Both the position numbers and the translations under genes were made by a program. Source: Usnea hakonensis (Eukaryota; Ascomycota; Lecanoromycetes; Lecanorales; Parmeliaceae). From it: a stretch of 64,000 nt of DNA. Where the stretch lies: the NCBI GenBank assembly GCA_013423325.1, contig BLJB01000040.1, positions 62,001 to 126,000 of the forward strand, in the 5' to 3' direction. Positions 44,014 through 55,402 of the stretch are shown piece by piece. The notes under the pieces were generated by a model. It was not told the DNA's origin. It searched no databases and saw only the letters and a list, made by a program, of their open reading frames with translations. The stretch's first letter is position 1; every line of letters starts with the position of its first letter.

Positions 44014-47000
44014 TCAACCCACATCCTTCGCCCTCTCAATCAGCCTAATCGGCTCCATTTCCAGCGACCTAAAATAAGTATCCACCTCCAACAGCTTCGC
44101 CTCCCACACATCCCCGGCCTTCCAGCCCCCATCCCTCGCCACGGCCGGGCCATGCTTCATCTGCACGTTCACGTTCCAGAACTTGAGGATGCCCGGAAAC
44201 CATCCGCCTTTTCGCAGCTTGCCAAAGGTGGTCGTAACTTCAAACGTCTCGGGCAGATTACCTTCTTTGAAATAAAACGCCCGGAAAATGGCCTGGCAGA
44301 TCCAATGGCGGACTGACATGGTTTTTGCGAGCTCGATTCTCGATTCGCGCTCGAGTACGCCGCTGGCGTATGCTTCTACTTGGGCACGTGAGAAGGGCAG
44401 GTAGGAATCGTCGGCGCTGGCGATGAGCGATGTCCCGATGGCGGCTTCGTGGCGGATGGCGGCCTCGATTTGCCAGTGGGTGAGCATGTCGACATGGCGG
44501 CGGAGCGGGGAGGTGGCTTTGCAATAAGCAGGAAGACCCAAGGGGGGGTGTTCTAGGGGCTCATCCGACGTGTGAGCTTGGCCGATAAGGCGCATTTGAC
44601 GGATGAGGTCGACCAGTCTTGGGCGACCGTATTTGGCGATTTGTGGGTCGAGGACTTGGCGTTGGAAGACTTCAGGCGGGGTAGCGGGTTCGGGGTTGCG
44701 GAGGATGCCTCTATATGGAACGGGGATGTTGCGTTCGGAGCACCAGGAGGCCGCAATGCCGCCGCCTAACACCATGAGGTTGTTGATCATGTTGAAAACC
44801 GGGCTGTAATCGCCTTCGGTCCTTTGCAAGGCGATGATTGGATCGCCCTCGAACTGTCTTACCGTTTTGTTTTCGATCCTGAAGGGCTTGATTGTGGTTT
44901 GGCTTAGATAGACTTTTGGAACGGTAATTGTTCGGCTATCTGCAAAATAGGCTCGAGAATTGTCTCGAGCTCCAGCCAGAGCCCGCTTTCGAAAAGTAGC
45001 TTCACTAAGCTCCATCAATTTTTGTAACATCTTGATATGTCCAGGATCTATCAACGCTTCGGCCGTCTGGTCTGAGTAATCCGTCGGTAGAGGAGGCATG
45101 CGTCCGCCCACTGTCAAAACTGTTATAGTCTTCGACTCATCGTCTGTCCGAGTCAAGCCCAGGCCCCGAGCCACCATTTCGGCAGTCAGATAATGGACGT
45201 TGCGTACAATTCCTGGGGTAATCCTTTTTTCAATTACATCACCATCCACGGAGACCTTTGCACTGAAAGTAAGGCAAGGCCGATTATTTGCAAGACTGAA
45301 GTGATCTTTCGTCAGCCGCGGGGCCAGCATAGGGTATTTCTTTTCTGGGAAATACACCGTCTCTGATAGCGAGGCCGCGAATTGTGCTATGGCGGAATCA
45401 GGAGCAATAAATGCAGATGGGTTGGCAACGTGAACATGCAGCCAGCACATAGATGGATCATCATCAATAAGCTCCACAGAGACTCCATCGTCACGCTCCT
45501 GAGTTTCCGCGTTGTCGATGCAGAATACTGGCATTTCGCCCCAGTCTTTTCTCAAGCCATTCATGGAATCCTTGGGTTCGAAATCTTCGGCCTCCCTGTC
45601 AGCGTCGGACAATAATCGGCTTGCCAATCCAGATCCGCTGTCGTGTCCAGGAAGATTCAAATTAAGGAGCTGATGTACGGTCCGATTCTCCCAGGGCGTA
45701 ATGACACCCAATTCCTGAAGGAGACTGTATCCCCTGAGTTTATTCAGCTCGAAATCTTCATACATTCCTATGGCACGAAGAATCATGGGACCCAAAGCTG
45801 CCAGGTATGTCTGAGGGTTGAGGTATGAGGAAGTCGTCCACGCGATAAGATAATGGATGATGGCTTTATCGTTATCATTAAACTCCTGCATACAGATTTC
45901 TTTGTATGGTAAGCCGTCGTTGTTACCGATATCTACGCTAGCTGAGCTTGAACCAACTAAACCCGTATTGGAAAGTGACCTTGCCTGTCGGCTTTGCTGT
46001 ATCGCAACCCTAGCTTTCTCGACGAATGTTGCAATCGGATTGAGCGAACGCCTTGTCTTTATCAACGTAGAATCAATGCCAGACAACGGTGCAGTCGCAG
46101 TCTCTTCAACCATGCTTTCTTGATACTCACGAACCCATTTTTTGACTTGAGAGATCTGCTTTAGACTATGCTGAGGGAAGATCACTAAAGTGGGATTCTG
46201 GCGGGAGCTCAACTCATCCCACTTGATGTTCTCACATCTTGTCACAGCTTTATGAATGGCCCACATCATAGGTGGCGTGAGTGCGGAAGGGTCTTCTATC
46301 TTCAAGACTTTCATTGCAATATCTTTGAGCGACATATTAATTCGATCTGCTAAAGGTCCAGAGGGAGCCACGATCTCGTAAAGGCGGCTAAGTCTAGCTG
46401 CATGTTCTCTGAACACAGCATCTGTGGTCTGATTGAAACGCGACAGCTGCTTTATAACCTTGGCTCCGGCATCCCGAGGAGCATGGACATCAATGGGTTG
46501 AAGACATTCCATCTTCTCTTCAACAACCTCCTCGGCTGGAAGATACGGAAGGATTTCATTCAAGTCATCGGGATCCATAAACTGGGAGACTCCCCACCGC
46601 GCATCGGCTGACCGTCGATGAATCCATTCACCTCGAATCGTGTAAAATTGGGCCTGATCGTTCAAATTTCGAACAAAGATGGCTAAGATGGGCCCCGAGG
46701 CCGCCCTGTAGTTGTCAGTCTGCACTGCCTAAAGTCGTTTTAGTCTAGTACTCACGTCAACTCGACAAGGTCCCCTCGTCGAAGAAAGACCGAACGGGCA
46801 AAGATGTCCTGAGATGGCTCGTCAGATGTGAAGTTTATTTCAAACTCATTGTCTACTTCATCATCCCAGGCGATTGCAGTAAAACTATCATCTTCACCCG
46901 ATTGGGTAAAAAGGTTCTGGGTCTCGCTAAGCGGTCCTGACGACGGCCGCCCCGAGGTATCGACTAGAGCAGTTTCATGCTGCTCCTGCCACGATCTAAG

Positions 47001-48269
47001 ATAGTCGCGAATGCCTGTAGATTTCCATCTAACAAGTTCATCTGGATTTTCCTTGGTAATGGTCGGGTCCAATTTCACAGCAGCCTGCACAGTCTGACTC
47101 TGTGAAAAGGCTTTAGTACTAACAACACTACATCAGTCGTCTTTACTCACAGTTGCTTTAGTATTGTGTCTCTTTGGAATAGTGCTGGTCGAGTACAGTC
47201 TCTTGGATGAATTCAGGCTTTGACAATCCAACGCGTGGCTACTAGACATGGTTATGGCAGCACGTCGAATTAAGTTGGCCTGAGAGGAGAAGCGTGCGCT
47301 TGAAACGGAATTTTTAGAGCGTTCACTTGCGGCTGGTGTTTTCGGTGGGTGAAAGTCACGGTATGAATCCAGCAAGGATACTAGGGCATCATATGAAGCT
47401 TCATCTCCGCGCTGACCGTCCAATGGAACTTCAGTTGCGTCTGTCGGACACCCTGGCTCCTTCATCCGAAGGAGATCGTGCTGCAACTTCCGGATAAATC
47501 TCAGAGTTTTGACAGATTCCGGAATCTTTGGGATTTTGAGAGCGCCATTATCGAATATATATTTCTTGATAAGGGGTTCCTCACTCAGTTTAACACTAGC
47601 TCCAGATTTCTCAGCTATGAGCTCTTCGGACCCTCGTATATTGGGCTGACATTCAGAATTCCGCAGAGTCTCCTTTACTGGCCGAGATCTATGCTCGTCT
47701 TTCGTACTATTTCCATTGATATTAAGTGGGACAAACATAAACCCACTCTTTTTGCTATACGACTTAAGTGTTGCTGTTGATATCGTTCCCGTCGGTCGGT
47801 AAACGTCCAATCTCCGTATCCTAAGCTTTTGATCGGCTTCCCCCAATGAGAATGGGGTTTGTAGCGAGGTTCCCTGGGTCACCGGTTGATCACTGGGTAT
47901 GATTTGTTGGCGAGACTGTTGAGAGACTTCAGTTGGTTGAGATTCTGACTCAGAGATCACAGCCATATGGCCACCATCTTCTACTCTTCCTTCGAAAGGC
48001 TTCTCGGTGGTGTAAGTCATTCCGCTTTGGGTCTCATGAGAGGTCCTCGGAGCCGCCTCCAAACTATTGGCGAAAATGGCCTTCAAAGTTTTTTCAATTT
48101 CCTGCTGTAGCACCTGGCCATAGCCAACAGTGTCTGGGCTCCTCGACCTGTCTTGCCTAATGGTGGAACGGGTAGAATGGTAACGAGGCAGGTCCAGCGT
48201 GCAGCGCCAGCATCGCTGGCTAGCTCTTCTAGCTTCCAAGACCACTTTGAGTCTCTGCCTGGCTGCCAT
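44014..48269 (-). CDS. cyt-4: Mitochondrial exoribonuclease II, CYT-4/Dss1 type
   Basis: Three exons; the third (46705-44014) and second (47099-46756) are firm, the first ends at 47151. With the start at 48269 the protein has 1384 residues and begins MAARQRLKVVLEARRASQRC, basic and free of acids for its first residues like a mitochondrial presequence. The open frame goes on to an ATG at 48515 (1466 residues) with another at 48371, so the start is uncertain. The RNB catalytic domain lies in the third exon: FCIDNAETQERDDGVSVELI (metal-binding acidic cluster; one Asp of bacterial RNase II is Glu, as in yeast Dss1), LHVHVANPSAFI, DHFSLANNRPCLTFSAKV and CKATSPLRRHVDMLTHWQ. In yeast Dss1 pairs with helicase Suv3 in the mitochondrial degradosome; Neurospora CYT-4 acts in mitochondrial RNA processing. 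Introns are 51 and 50 bp. Divergent from the MoaD-type gene. Confidence 0.9.
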
Positions 48270-48664
48270 CCTTTTCGACAGACGAGGACACTCCTCAGGA
48301 AACGGAAATAAAAGATACGGGAAATAGCGATTGCAAGCATCTCGAACCAAAACTTTTCCCAAGCGCGACATCGTAGGGCTGAAAACCTTGGCGCTCTCCG
48401 GCTGGGCTCTTATGCGGACTGGTTTAACGTCTGCTCCCTCCATGAACCAAACCAAACGTAAGTCTCGACTTTCTTCATTACTCCTTTCCCCGGTCTCGGC
48501 ATTCATGATGAGCATCGAAAAGCAATAGCATGTATTATCCGAAGAAGCGCCCTGTGGCTCTCATTCACAGAGACATACCATCCTGACTCTCAACCACCCC
48601 CTCCACCTCTCTCTTTCCCTGCCATTTCACCAAAATCCCCACTGACCCCAATACTCTCAATCAG

Positions 48665-48955
48665 ATGCCAGAAAAGCATACCCCAGACCACTTCCGCCTC
48701 CTCTACTTCGCCTCCGCGGCCTCCTTTACCCGCAAGTCATCTGACAGTTTCCCCGCTCCATTGCCTATCGGCGACTTGTTTCGCGTTCTGGAGAAGCAGT
48801 ATCCGGGCATGAAAAAAGCGGTCCTAGACAGCTGCGCTGTTACTGTGAATTTGGAGTATGTGGATGTCGAGGAGGAGAATGGGAGGGAGAAGGCAGATGT
48901 GGTGATTCAAGAAGGTGATGAGGTGGCGATTATACCACCTGTAAGCTCTGGTTGA
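48665..48955 (+). CDS. cnxG: Molybdopterin synthase sulfur-carrier subunit (MoaD/MOCS2A type)
   Basis: Single-exon gene of 96 residues with the ThiS/MoaD beta-grasp layout: FRLLYFASAASFTRKSSD, PLPIGDLFRVLEKQYPG, a central VTVNLEYVDVEEENG and the end VVIQEGDEVAIIPPVSSG. The small subunit carries the thiocarboxylate sulfur on its C-terminal glycine that converts cPMP into molybdopterin in the cytosol. The Aspergillus equivalent is CnxG. The tail is SSG, not the usual GG, although the terminal Gly that is thiocarboxylated is present; see findings. The ATG at 48665 gives the usual length. The large MoaE-type partner is not in the window. Only about 150-400 bp separate it from the divergent CYT-4 start. 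Confidence 0.88.
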   Translation: MPEKHTPDHFRLLYFASAASFTRKSSDSFPAPLPIGDLFRVLEKQYPGMKKAVLDSCAVTVNLEYVDVEEENGREKADVVIQEGDEVAIIPPVSSG

Positions 48956-50235
48956 AAATCGAAGATAGATAGAGAATATGATTATGTCAGGGAGAGCCGC
49001 TGGCTTGTAGGTATGCGGCGAGGGTGTTCGTTGAAAGAGAAGCAAAGACCGGACAGCGCTTTCAAGAAACCGAAAGAGTTGCAGGAAGGAGGCCAGGAGT
49101 GAGAATTGAGAAGACGAAGAAATGTCGACCGGGAAAAAATGAAAAGACAGCGGATACACTGTCGATTAGACGGTATCAAGATATCAGTAAGCTCCATGAT
49201 CCACGCGCGTGCTCGCACCCTCTCCTCATCAGGTCATCAGTAACACCAAGGTGATCGTTTCACCTCCACTAGTACTCTATCAAACCAATTCCCCATTCCA
49301 GTATGCGAAGTGCAAAGGCAACACCACACAGTCATTTCCTTATCTCAACGAATGCTAATATATCGTCTTTCTTTTTGAGCGGAGACTTCCATTACATTGC
49401 TATTTTACAAGAGCGAACCCCTTCTTCTGCCCCTCCCTCTCCCCTCTCAACATTCCCCGCCCACCCGCCAGCCATCTTCCCCAATCCGTCCCCAACATAA
49501 TCGCCATTCTCCCTCATAATCATAACATCAAAATCCATCAAACTCATACGAGCTCTTTCCTTCCAAACCTAGTCGTTTCAGACGATATGATATATGTGTA
49601 TGTACTTGGAGCTATTCCATAAGACGTACGTTTCTAGTGTGCACTGTCTCTCTTCATTTTTATCAGTAAGGATTGAACGTTATGTTAGGGACGTAGACTT
49701 TTGTTTCTCGAGCGCTATTCTAGATAGAGAACTTTTATTTGGACGTCTTTGCTCGCTGCGTCGTGCTACGGAAAACACTGATCGCAGTACATTCTAATAT
49801 GTAATACCGGTCGATCTGCTATTTATACTGGAGATCCCGAGGAGATGTATCCGTGGCGGATGAGCTGCTCTTTGACCAGAGGGGTTTCAGCATTTCGTGA
49901 TTCTTTTGGAATTGGAGATTTGCCTTCTCTCTCGCTATTTGGGTGGTTTCTTATAATTGAGTGGGTGCCTATCTCGAAGATTCTGGCCCTTATATAGATA
50001 GTATTAAGTACTATTGCTTCCGGATCGATAGTTCATCTCTTGATGGCTCTCTTGGCCAATTATGGTATTTTTTTTGCTACCCCGAACCATCGTAGCTAAT
50101 CCAGAACGCCGCCAGCGCCGTTGCCTCAGACAAGTAAGTAGAGGATTTCCTCACCAGCAGCGTATTCTGAACATCCAGCAATCTAGCAAAGGGCATACGA
50201 TACAGCTAGCATATAGCGAGTATGTCAAAGCCTCC
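48956..50235. other. Spacer downstream of molybdopterin synthase gene
   Basis: About 1.3 kb with only short frames lacking motifs. Part is probably 3' untranslated sequence of the two convergent genes. No RNA gene seen. Confidence 0.45.
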
Positions 50236-52086
50236 TTATGTAGCGTAAACGTTTAACAGAAAAAGTATAAAGTGGGTGCCGGTGATGCCCGCGAGTAATG
50301 GCACAAGATAGTACCACTTCACCTCCAGATGACTACCGAGGTAAGGCACCAAGCTATTGACATTAATTTGGCGATTCGTGCGGGCCATTGTGGAGATGGA
50401 ACCGATTGCAAACTCGGCCATGTCTGCGCCGACATGGTCAGGTGTGCGGCGATGGACTTCCCAGGCAGACCTAGAAGACAATCAGTGCCTGATTCTCATC
50501 CGTGCGAAAGCCGTAGGAGAGCAGGGGAGAGAAGTCGAAGAGAGGGAAGCAAGGTGGAAGGCTGCGATTACCCATAAGTATAGAGTTGGTATTGGTTCCA
50601 GAGACCCTGACCCGAAGGGCGACCTTGCAAGGCAATTGACGCAGCGGCGAGACGAGCCATGCCATCGGAGATCTTTTGCGTATCATTTGGTGCGTTTGTT
50701 ACGAGGCTCACTGTGATCGGACACTGGTAGAATGTGGACGGCTCGCCATTGCCACGGGATTTATGGGCCCACATCCAAATGCATCGTGGGCCGCAAGCGT
50801 ATGTGACCGCGTTTTGTGGGGTGTTGGTGCCATTGTAAATATAGGTGGTACCGTCAAACGCTCCGCTTTGATCTGGAATTCTGATGCTGCTGTTAAAAGT
50901 ACCGTTAGTGAAACTGTAGAGTGAGGTTCCACCCGATCCAGCCTGAGGCTCGCCGACCATTGTATAATCGAAACACTTGCCAGCCGAGGCTGTAATTGTT
51001 CTGTTGGTGAATCGCGGGTAGGATTTCTGCTTATCTTCGGGGTTGTATTCATTGAAACGGTATGCAAATTCCTGTTGATTGGGGGTCCGGTTGCAATAGT
51101 AAGAGTAATCCTTCTTGGACTTCAGGATATCAGAAGTCAAGGTGTAGTTGCCACAGCTAGAGCTCAAAGCCATCTCTCCATACGCATGGGCCAGGGCTTG
51201 GGCGGTTACATCTCCGCCGCAACCATCCCACGCATTGAATGAGTCCATGTAGCACGTTAAGGTGGATGCGTTGGCGACGCCTGGCCTGTAGTATGTATCA
51301 TTCCAGGTCTTCCCATCCACGATGGAGTATGTCAGACTAATTGTTGCAACTGAGATTTGCGCAAGCTTAAAGATAGACCTTAGTGAGCCAACTCGAGGAG
51401 CAATGGGGATGATAAGCTCACGATGTTGGCCATGATCTAGGACGTGTGTTAGCGAGTTTCAGCATACCAACTTTTCGCAGAGCGATCTCAAAGACACAGA
51501 CTCAAGCAAAGAAACTTGATGATACAATGGGGAAGACAAGGCCGAAGGTGGTTGCGAAGGCTTTCTCACCCATGTAATGCAGAACAGTGTTGTCCAGGGT
51601 TTCGTCCAAGGCTCCATGTGAGATTCCCATCCAAGCCTGAATACATCTGTCAGGTTCTCGATGTTTTCAATCCTCTCTCTCGCTCGAGCGTTGTAGCGGT
51701 TCCACGCCAGTATTTTCGTTCGCGAGCCTTTAGCTAAGGTTTTGAATGCCTCCTGCAATGCATTAGTCTCAAGGCATGTCATTCAGGGCATAGGTGTGAT
51801 GACTTCCAAAGAAATTGAGACCTAGTCCGAGGATCAAGGCTGTGCTAATGGCGTTGAACGTATGCTTTTGCACAGACGTGAAATTACCCTGGGTCTCGTA
51901 TATTTTGATCACTATAAGAATAAGGGCACTGATTGAGAGCGTGAGAAGCCACCAAAAGATCTGCCATAGGAGTGGTGGTGGTCGATGAGAGTGTTGAGGC
52001 TTCGAATGTTGATCTTGGTCTGAAGTCAGTGGGCCTGTATTGCCTAGCAATTGTTCGCCATCTGGCGTTTCGGGTCGAGAAACCAT
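50236..52086 (-). CDS. Orphan membrane protein with one non-canonical splice donor
   Basis: Proposed exons 52086-51808, 51752-51570, 51436-51422, 51365-50572, 50470-50236 give 501 residues. A polar N-terminus is followed by helix WQIFWWLLTLSISALILIVI, a second one ISTALILGLGLNFF, then EAFKTLAKGSR...RLGWES, a third spanning FCITW-IMANI-LAQISVATISLTY, a large outer domain with eight N-glycosylation sequons and many cysteines (TCYMDSFNAWDGCGG), and a final helix YYLVPLLAGITGTHFILFLL. This resembles a widespread but unnamed Pezizomycotina membrane-protein family. Exon 3 is only 15 nt. Intron 1 needs a start at 51807 that reads GGAAGT where GTAAGT is expected; either a rare GG-AG intron, a sequence error, or a mutation that has broken the gene. 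Phases of all other junctions agree. Confidence 0.65.
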
Positions 52087-52622
52087 GAGAGCTTTCTTCC
52101 TATCCTCTAATCTGATTTTGAGGTGAAGAAAACAAGAGCACCCTTAGAGGATCTTTTGGCCGTTAGGAAAGTGACATAGGAAAACAGAAAAAGCAGATAT
52201 CAGGATATTAAACGAGTATTCCTCCCCCCCAAGTCAGCATCTCTCGACCGTCCATGGGTCTGGCCATTGCGAGTTGTCGCAGTATCAGCACGGTTGGGTG
52301 ACGAAGAAAGGTAGCATCGTTCGTTCAGCAAAGCCCAATGAATTTATCAACCAAGGAGATCATCGGTGTCAGCGAAGAGATCTGCCTCATGCAGAGTATG
52401 GCGCGTCTTCCGGAGCACAACTCCGGCAACATCAATACCTACTCAGGGAGCATTTCAGCTCAGGTACACTTACACACGTTAGCATCCCCATGGGTGATGC
52501 CTTACGATGGCAGACGCTTGCAACGAGGCTTGCACAGAGTAGCATTGGGGTGTTGACAACTGATCTTCATCTCACAGGAAAATCTTGGCACTAAAAACAG
52601 CCGGGTAACGTCACTTGGGTAC

Positions 52623-52632
52623 TACCTAGGTA
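52623..52632. promoter_or_regulatory. TACCTAGGTA palindrome, copy 4
   Basis: Exact 10-bp palindrome followed by CCCACC, about 40 bp before the CTACT repeat. Confidence 0.5.
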
Positions 52633-52665
52633 CCCACCTGCAGCACTTCTAGTGCTACTCTACCG

Positions 52666-52705
52666 TCTTTACTCTACTCTACTCTACTCTACCCTACCCT
52701 ACCCC
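52666..52705 (+). repeat. CTACT / CCCTA pentanucleotide repeat
   Basis: Plus-strand run of CTACT units (TACTCTACTCTACTC) grading into CCTAC units (TACCCTACCCTACCCC). The latter is the complement of the GGGTA run upstream of the DUF7514 gene at ~4066-4081. Confidence 0.65.
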
Positions 52706-53931
52706 AATCTACCTCCTCCATACTCTACAACATCGTTTCCCATTTTTTGATACCAAAGCTCCAACGGCACATTTTCTACGCCAAACGGTCATATCATGTC
52801 AAAACAAAGTATGTAGAGTAGCAGCCCTTTATATTCACCTGTGGGAAAAGGAGATATATGAACTTGAATGCCCACGATCTACCATCCCGTTCACTAATAC
52901 TCTATTCCGATATTTCAGATCAGATCATGAAGAGAGAGTACAATAGAGCCTTTCTGAATCAGCGAATCCAACGCCATCACAAGAGCAGAGTACCTCTCTT
53001 GATAGGTCATAAACGCCAGGAGAAAATTGATAATCCAGGGGAAGAAGTCGTGGACGTGTGTAAGAAACTTTAGATGGAGAATAGTTGATCCGTTCCGATA
53101 CCCCTTTACAGTTGCACTTCTGGCCATCCCAACCAAGCACACAAAATCACATCCATCAAACACTACAACCTAACCCCGCTCGACCTCCATCAAGCCTTTT
53201 TCTGTCGCCCCTGTATCAAGGATCAGCGGCAACACACCTTCATCGGCCGCCAGGCCAAATTCCGTTCGAATGCCCTTCAGAGGACAAACGCATGAGATCC
53301 CTTGCTCGCGCAAACAAGGTTCAAAACGCAAACGCTCCTTATAAGATGAGACTCTTTGACAAGACAATATATCCTCAACCCGATTCCAAGTACTGTAGCA
53401 AACAGCTTGAGTCACACTGGGAATTCTGAGCAAAAATCCTCAAGGGACGCACGTACAATGCGAGAGGAGATTTACCCGAAAAAGTTGTCAATGTTTTTGT
53501 GACAGCTGGGGCCTCAAGCGAGAGGTACCCTGGTGCTTCCACGAGTTGCGAAGCAGTTGGCTAATTGTTCGGTGCAGGTGAATCAGTATCCAGCAAAGAC
53601 AATTGGCCCTCATCGAGCCTTAGAAAGACAATTGGTCAAATTGAGCAGATAGAGAACAAAAGCAGTATGCGGTGAACGAATATCGCTCAAGGGGGTAAAT
53701 CGCATGGCTTGGCGGCTCCAACTTTTGATGCCGGCTTGGGTAGCAGAATGGGACTCGATCGATCTAGAATATGTCATGAACAAAAAGATAATAAGGTCCG
53801 TGATCGTAACGCTGATTATAATGCTATGAGTACATGTTGCAAAATTGTAGGCTGACTCCAGGTTGCGAGTATCCAAACTGAAGGTGTCATAATGGCTTCC
53901 GGGCGAAGACGACAGTTCTATCAACCCTTGG

Positions 53932-55402
53932 TTAGTGGGTCACTTGAGAAAAGAGACAATGTGCCCAAAGGACGACGTACATCATGTGATAAGTGTGATG
54001 CTTTGGATCCATAAGGGAAGTGCGCATTTTCGCGGTCCACTCTTTGACCTGATCAGGCGTCCACTGCTCTCCAGTCAGCCATGGCCCTTCGTGCCAAATC
54101 ATCCCTAAGCTGGGATCGGAAGATGGGGCTCCACATAGAATGCTGACTCACTCCACAGTACTGCGTTAATAATCTTAACGTCCAGGCATCTAATCCTTCA
54201 AGCCAATGCTGCAAATTCCAGCGCCCAATATCCTTCAACTTCTGATCGACCGGCCATTCGCCAAGAGGCCATTTATATCGCCTTTCCACGATATTGACGA
54301 AGCCTGCTTCCTCGATCATGTTTTTGATGTGTGGCGCTATCAACATGTTCTTCCCAAACTTCTCGCCAGCTTCGACAGCAAGGCTAGTCAACCGATGCAA
54401 TACGTCGTCTGGGGCAATGGAACCGTCGTCCGAGATAAATTCTGGGGTGGGTTCACTGTGCTCGATGTAGCCACCTGGGGCGATATGACTGAGATGTCAC
54501 GGTTAGCTTGTAGCGAATCAAGCGGTTCTTTTGGAGGACTGTTCTCACTCAAAGCACTCTTTGTAGAAGGCGGGCCAGTCCGCAACGCTAGCGTAGAGAA
54601 ATCGCACGTGCACGTAATCGAAATGATTCACGGGATAGACCCATTCGCTGCAGCAATCGTCGATTTCGAAACGAAGATTCTCGGCTGGAGTGGCCTTATT
54701 GGTTGGGGAGAGATCGGTTCCTGCGTTTGAAAGGTCAGTACAAAGACTTGTAGAATCGGCGTTGAGTGGTCTACCAATCACTTCTGCTCCTGGAAACTTG
54801 TCTGCGACGTCCCTACGCGGCGTGTGAGTTGCCACCTCCGAGACCCAATTATAGCACATACGATGCCCAAATCCCAATTCCAGTACCTATATCTATGACT
54901 CTTTTGGGGTTTCGTATTGGGGCGAGGAACAGCTCGTTGTTGAGCGTCAGAATGAACATGTGATGCCTACGATTTCAAACCAACCCATTAGAACCGCCAG
55001 ATAAGAGGGTGGAATTTGGGTAGACCTACGCGTATATATCCAGCCGTAGAGCCTCATCGTCATGGGGAGCCCAGTACTCGCCATCGCCTGACAGCATCAG
55101 CCAAATGTTTTGTCTTTTCATGTGTACGAGCAGTCCAGACGTACGATAGGCGTGATATTTTCGGTTGTTCTCGATCCGATAGTGCCTCAGGTCGCTATCC
55201 AAAGACATTCGGCTACCGATGAGTCAGAAGGTATTTCTTTATCTGCAGAGACATGGCACAATGGCTTACGAAGAGTCTCCGAAGATGGATTCAGTGTCTC
55301 CATCATCGTCGTACCTCGAATCCTATCGACCATCAGTCATGATGACAGTGCAAGAGGGAGGGCTGATCTCACGATAGGGATATCCTCACTACCAGAAGCC
55401 AT
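53932..55402 (-). CDS. LaeA-like SAM-dependent methyltransferase, nine exons
   Basis: Exons 55402-55373, 55322-55270, 55212-55145, 55087-55030, 54966-54862, 54812-54775, 54720-54549, 54488-54162 and 54109-53932, all in phase, give 342 residues. The order of motifs matches the large fungal LaeA/TAM-domain methyltransferase group: an acidic N-terminus (YDDDGDTESIFG), RIENNRKYHAYRDGEYW, DIYAHHMFILTLNNELFLAP, SAM motif I (KRVIDIGTGIGIWAS), EVIGTDLSPTNK, NLRFEIDDC, FDYVHVRFLYASVADW, HIAPGGYIEHSEP and GRWNLQHWLEGLDAWTLRLLT. The C-terminus (THLGMIWHEGPWL, then HHTYHMMYVV) fits loosely; the last junction (donor GTACTG at 54161) is the least certain. Substrate unknown; some relatives regulate secondary metabolism, but no biosynthetic core gene is near. 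No single long frame marks this gene, so it is easily missed. Confidence 0.8.

Larger units (their letters stand above)
52087..53931. other. Spacer with pentanucleotide repeat
   Basis: About 1.8 kb with no supported gene. A CTACT-type repeat lies at 52666-52705 and a TACCTAGGTA palindrome at 52623-52632. Short frames (for example 53924-53610 minus) have no motif. Confidence 0.45.

Noticed and set aside
51459..51569. Extension of the orphan membrane protein's second exon past ACATGG
   Set aside because: The open continuation contains a good GTGAGA donor, and the helix is completed only by skipping to the microexon.
53610..53924. 104-codon minus frame downstream of the methyltransferase
   Set aside because: Could be spliced to the methyltransferase C-terminus in principle, but the unspliced end is simpler and the family does not need extra residues.
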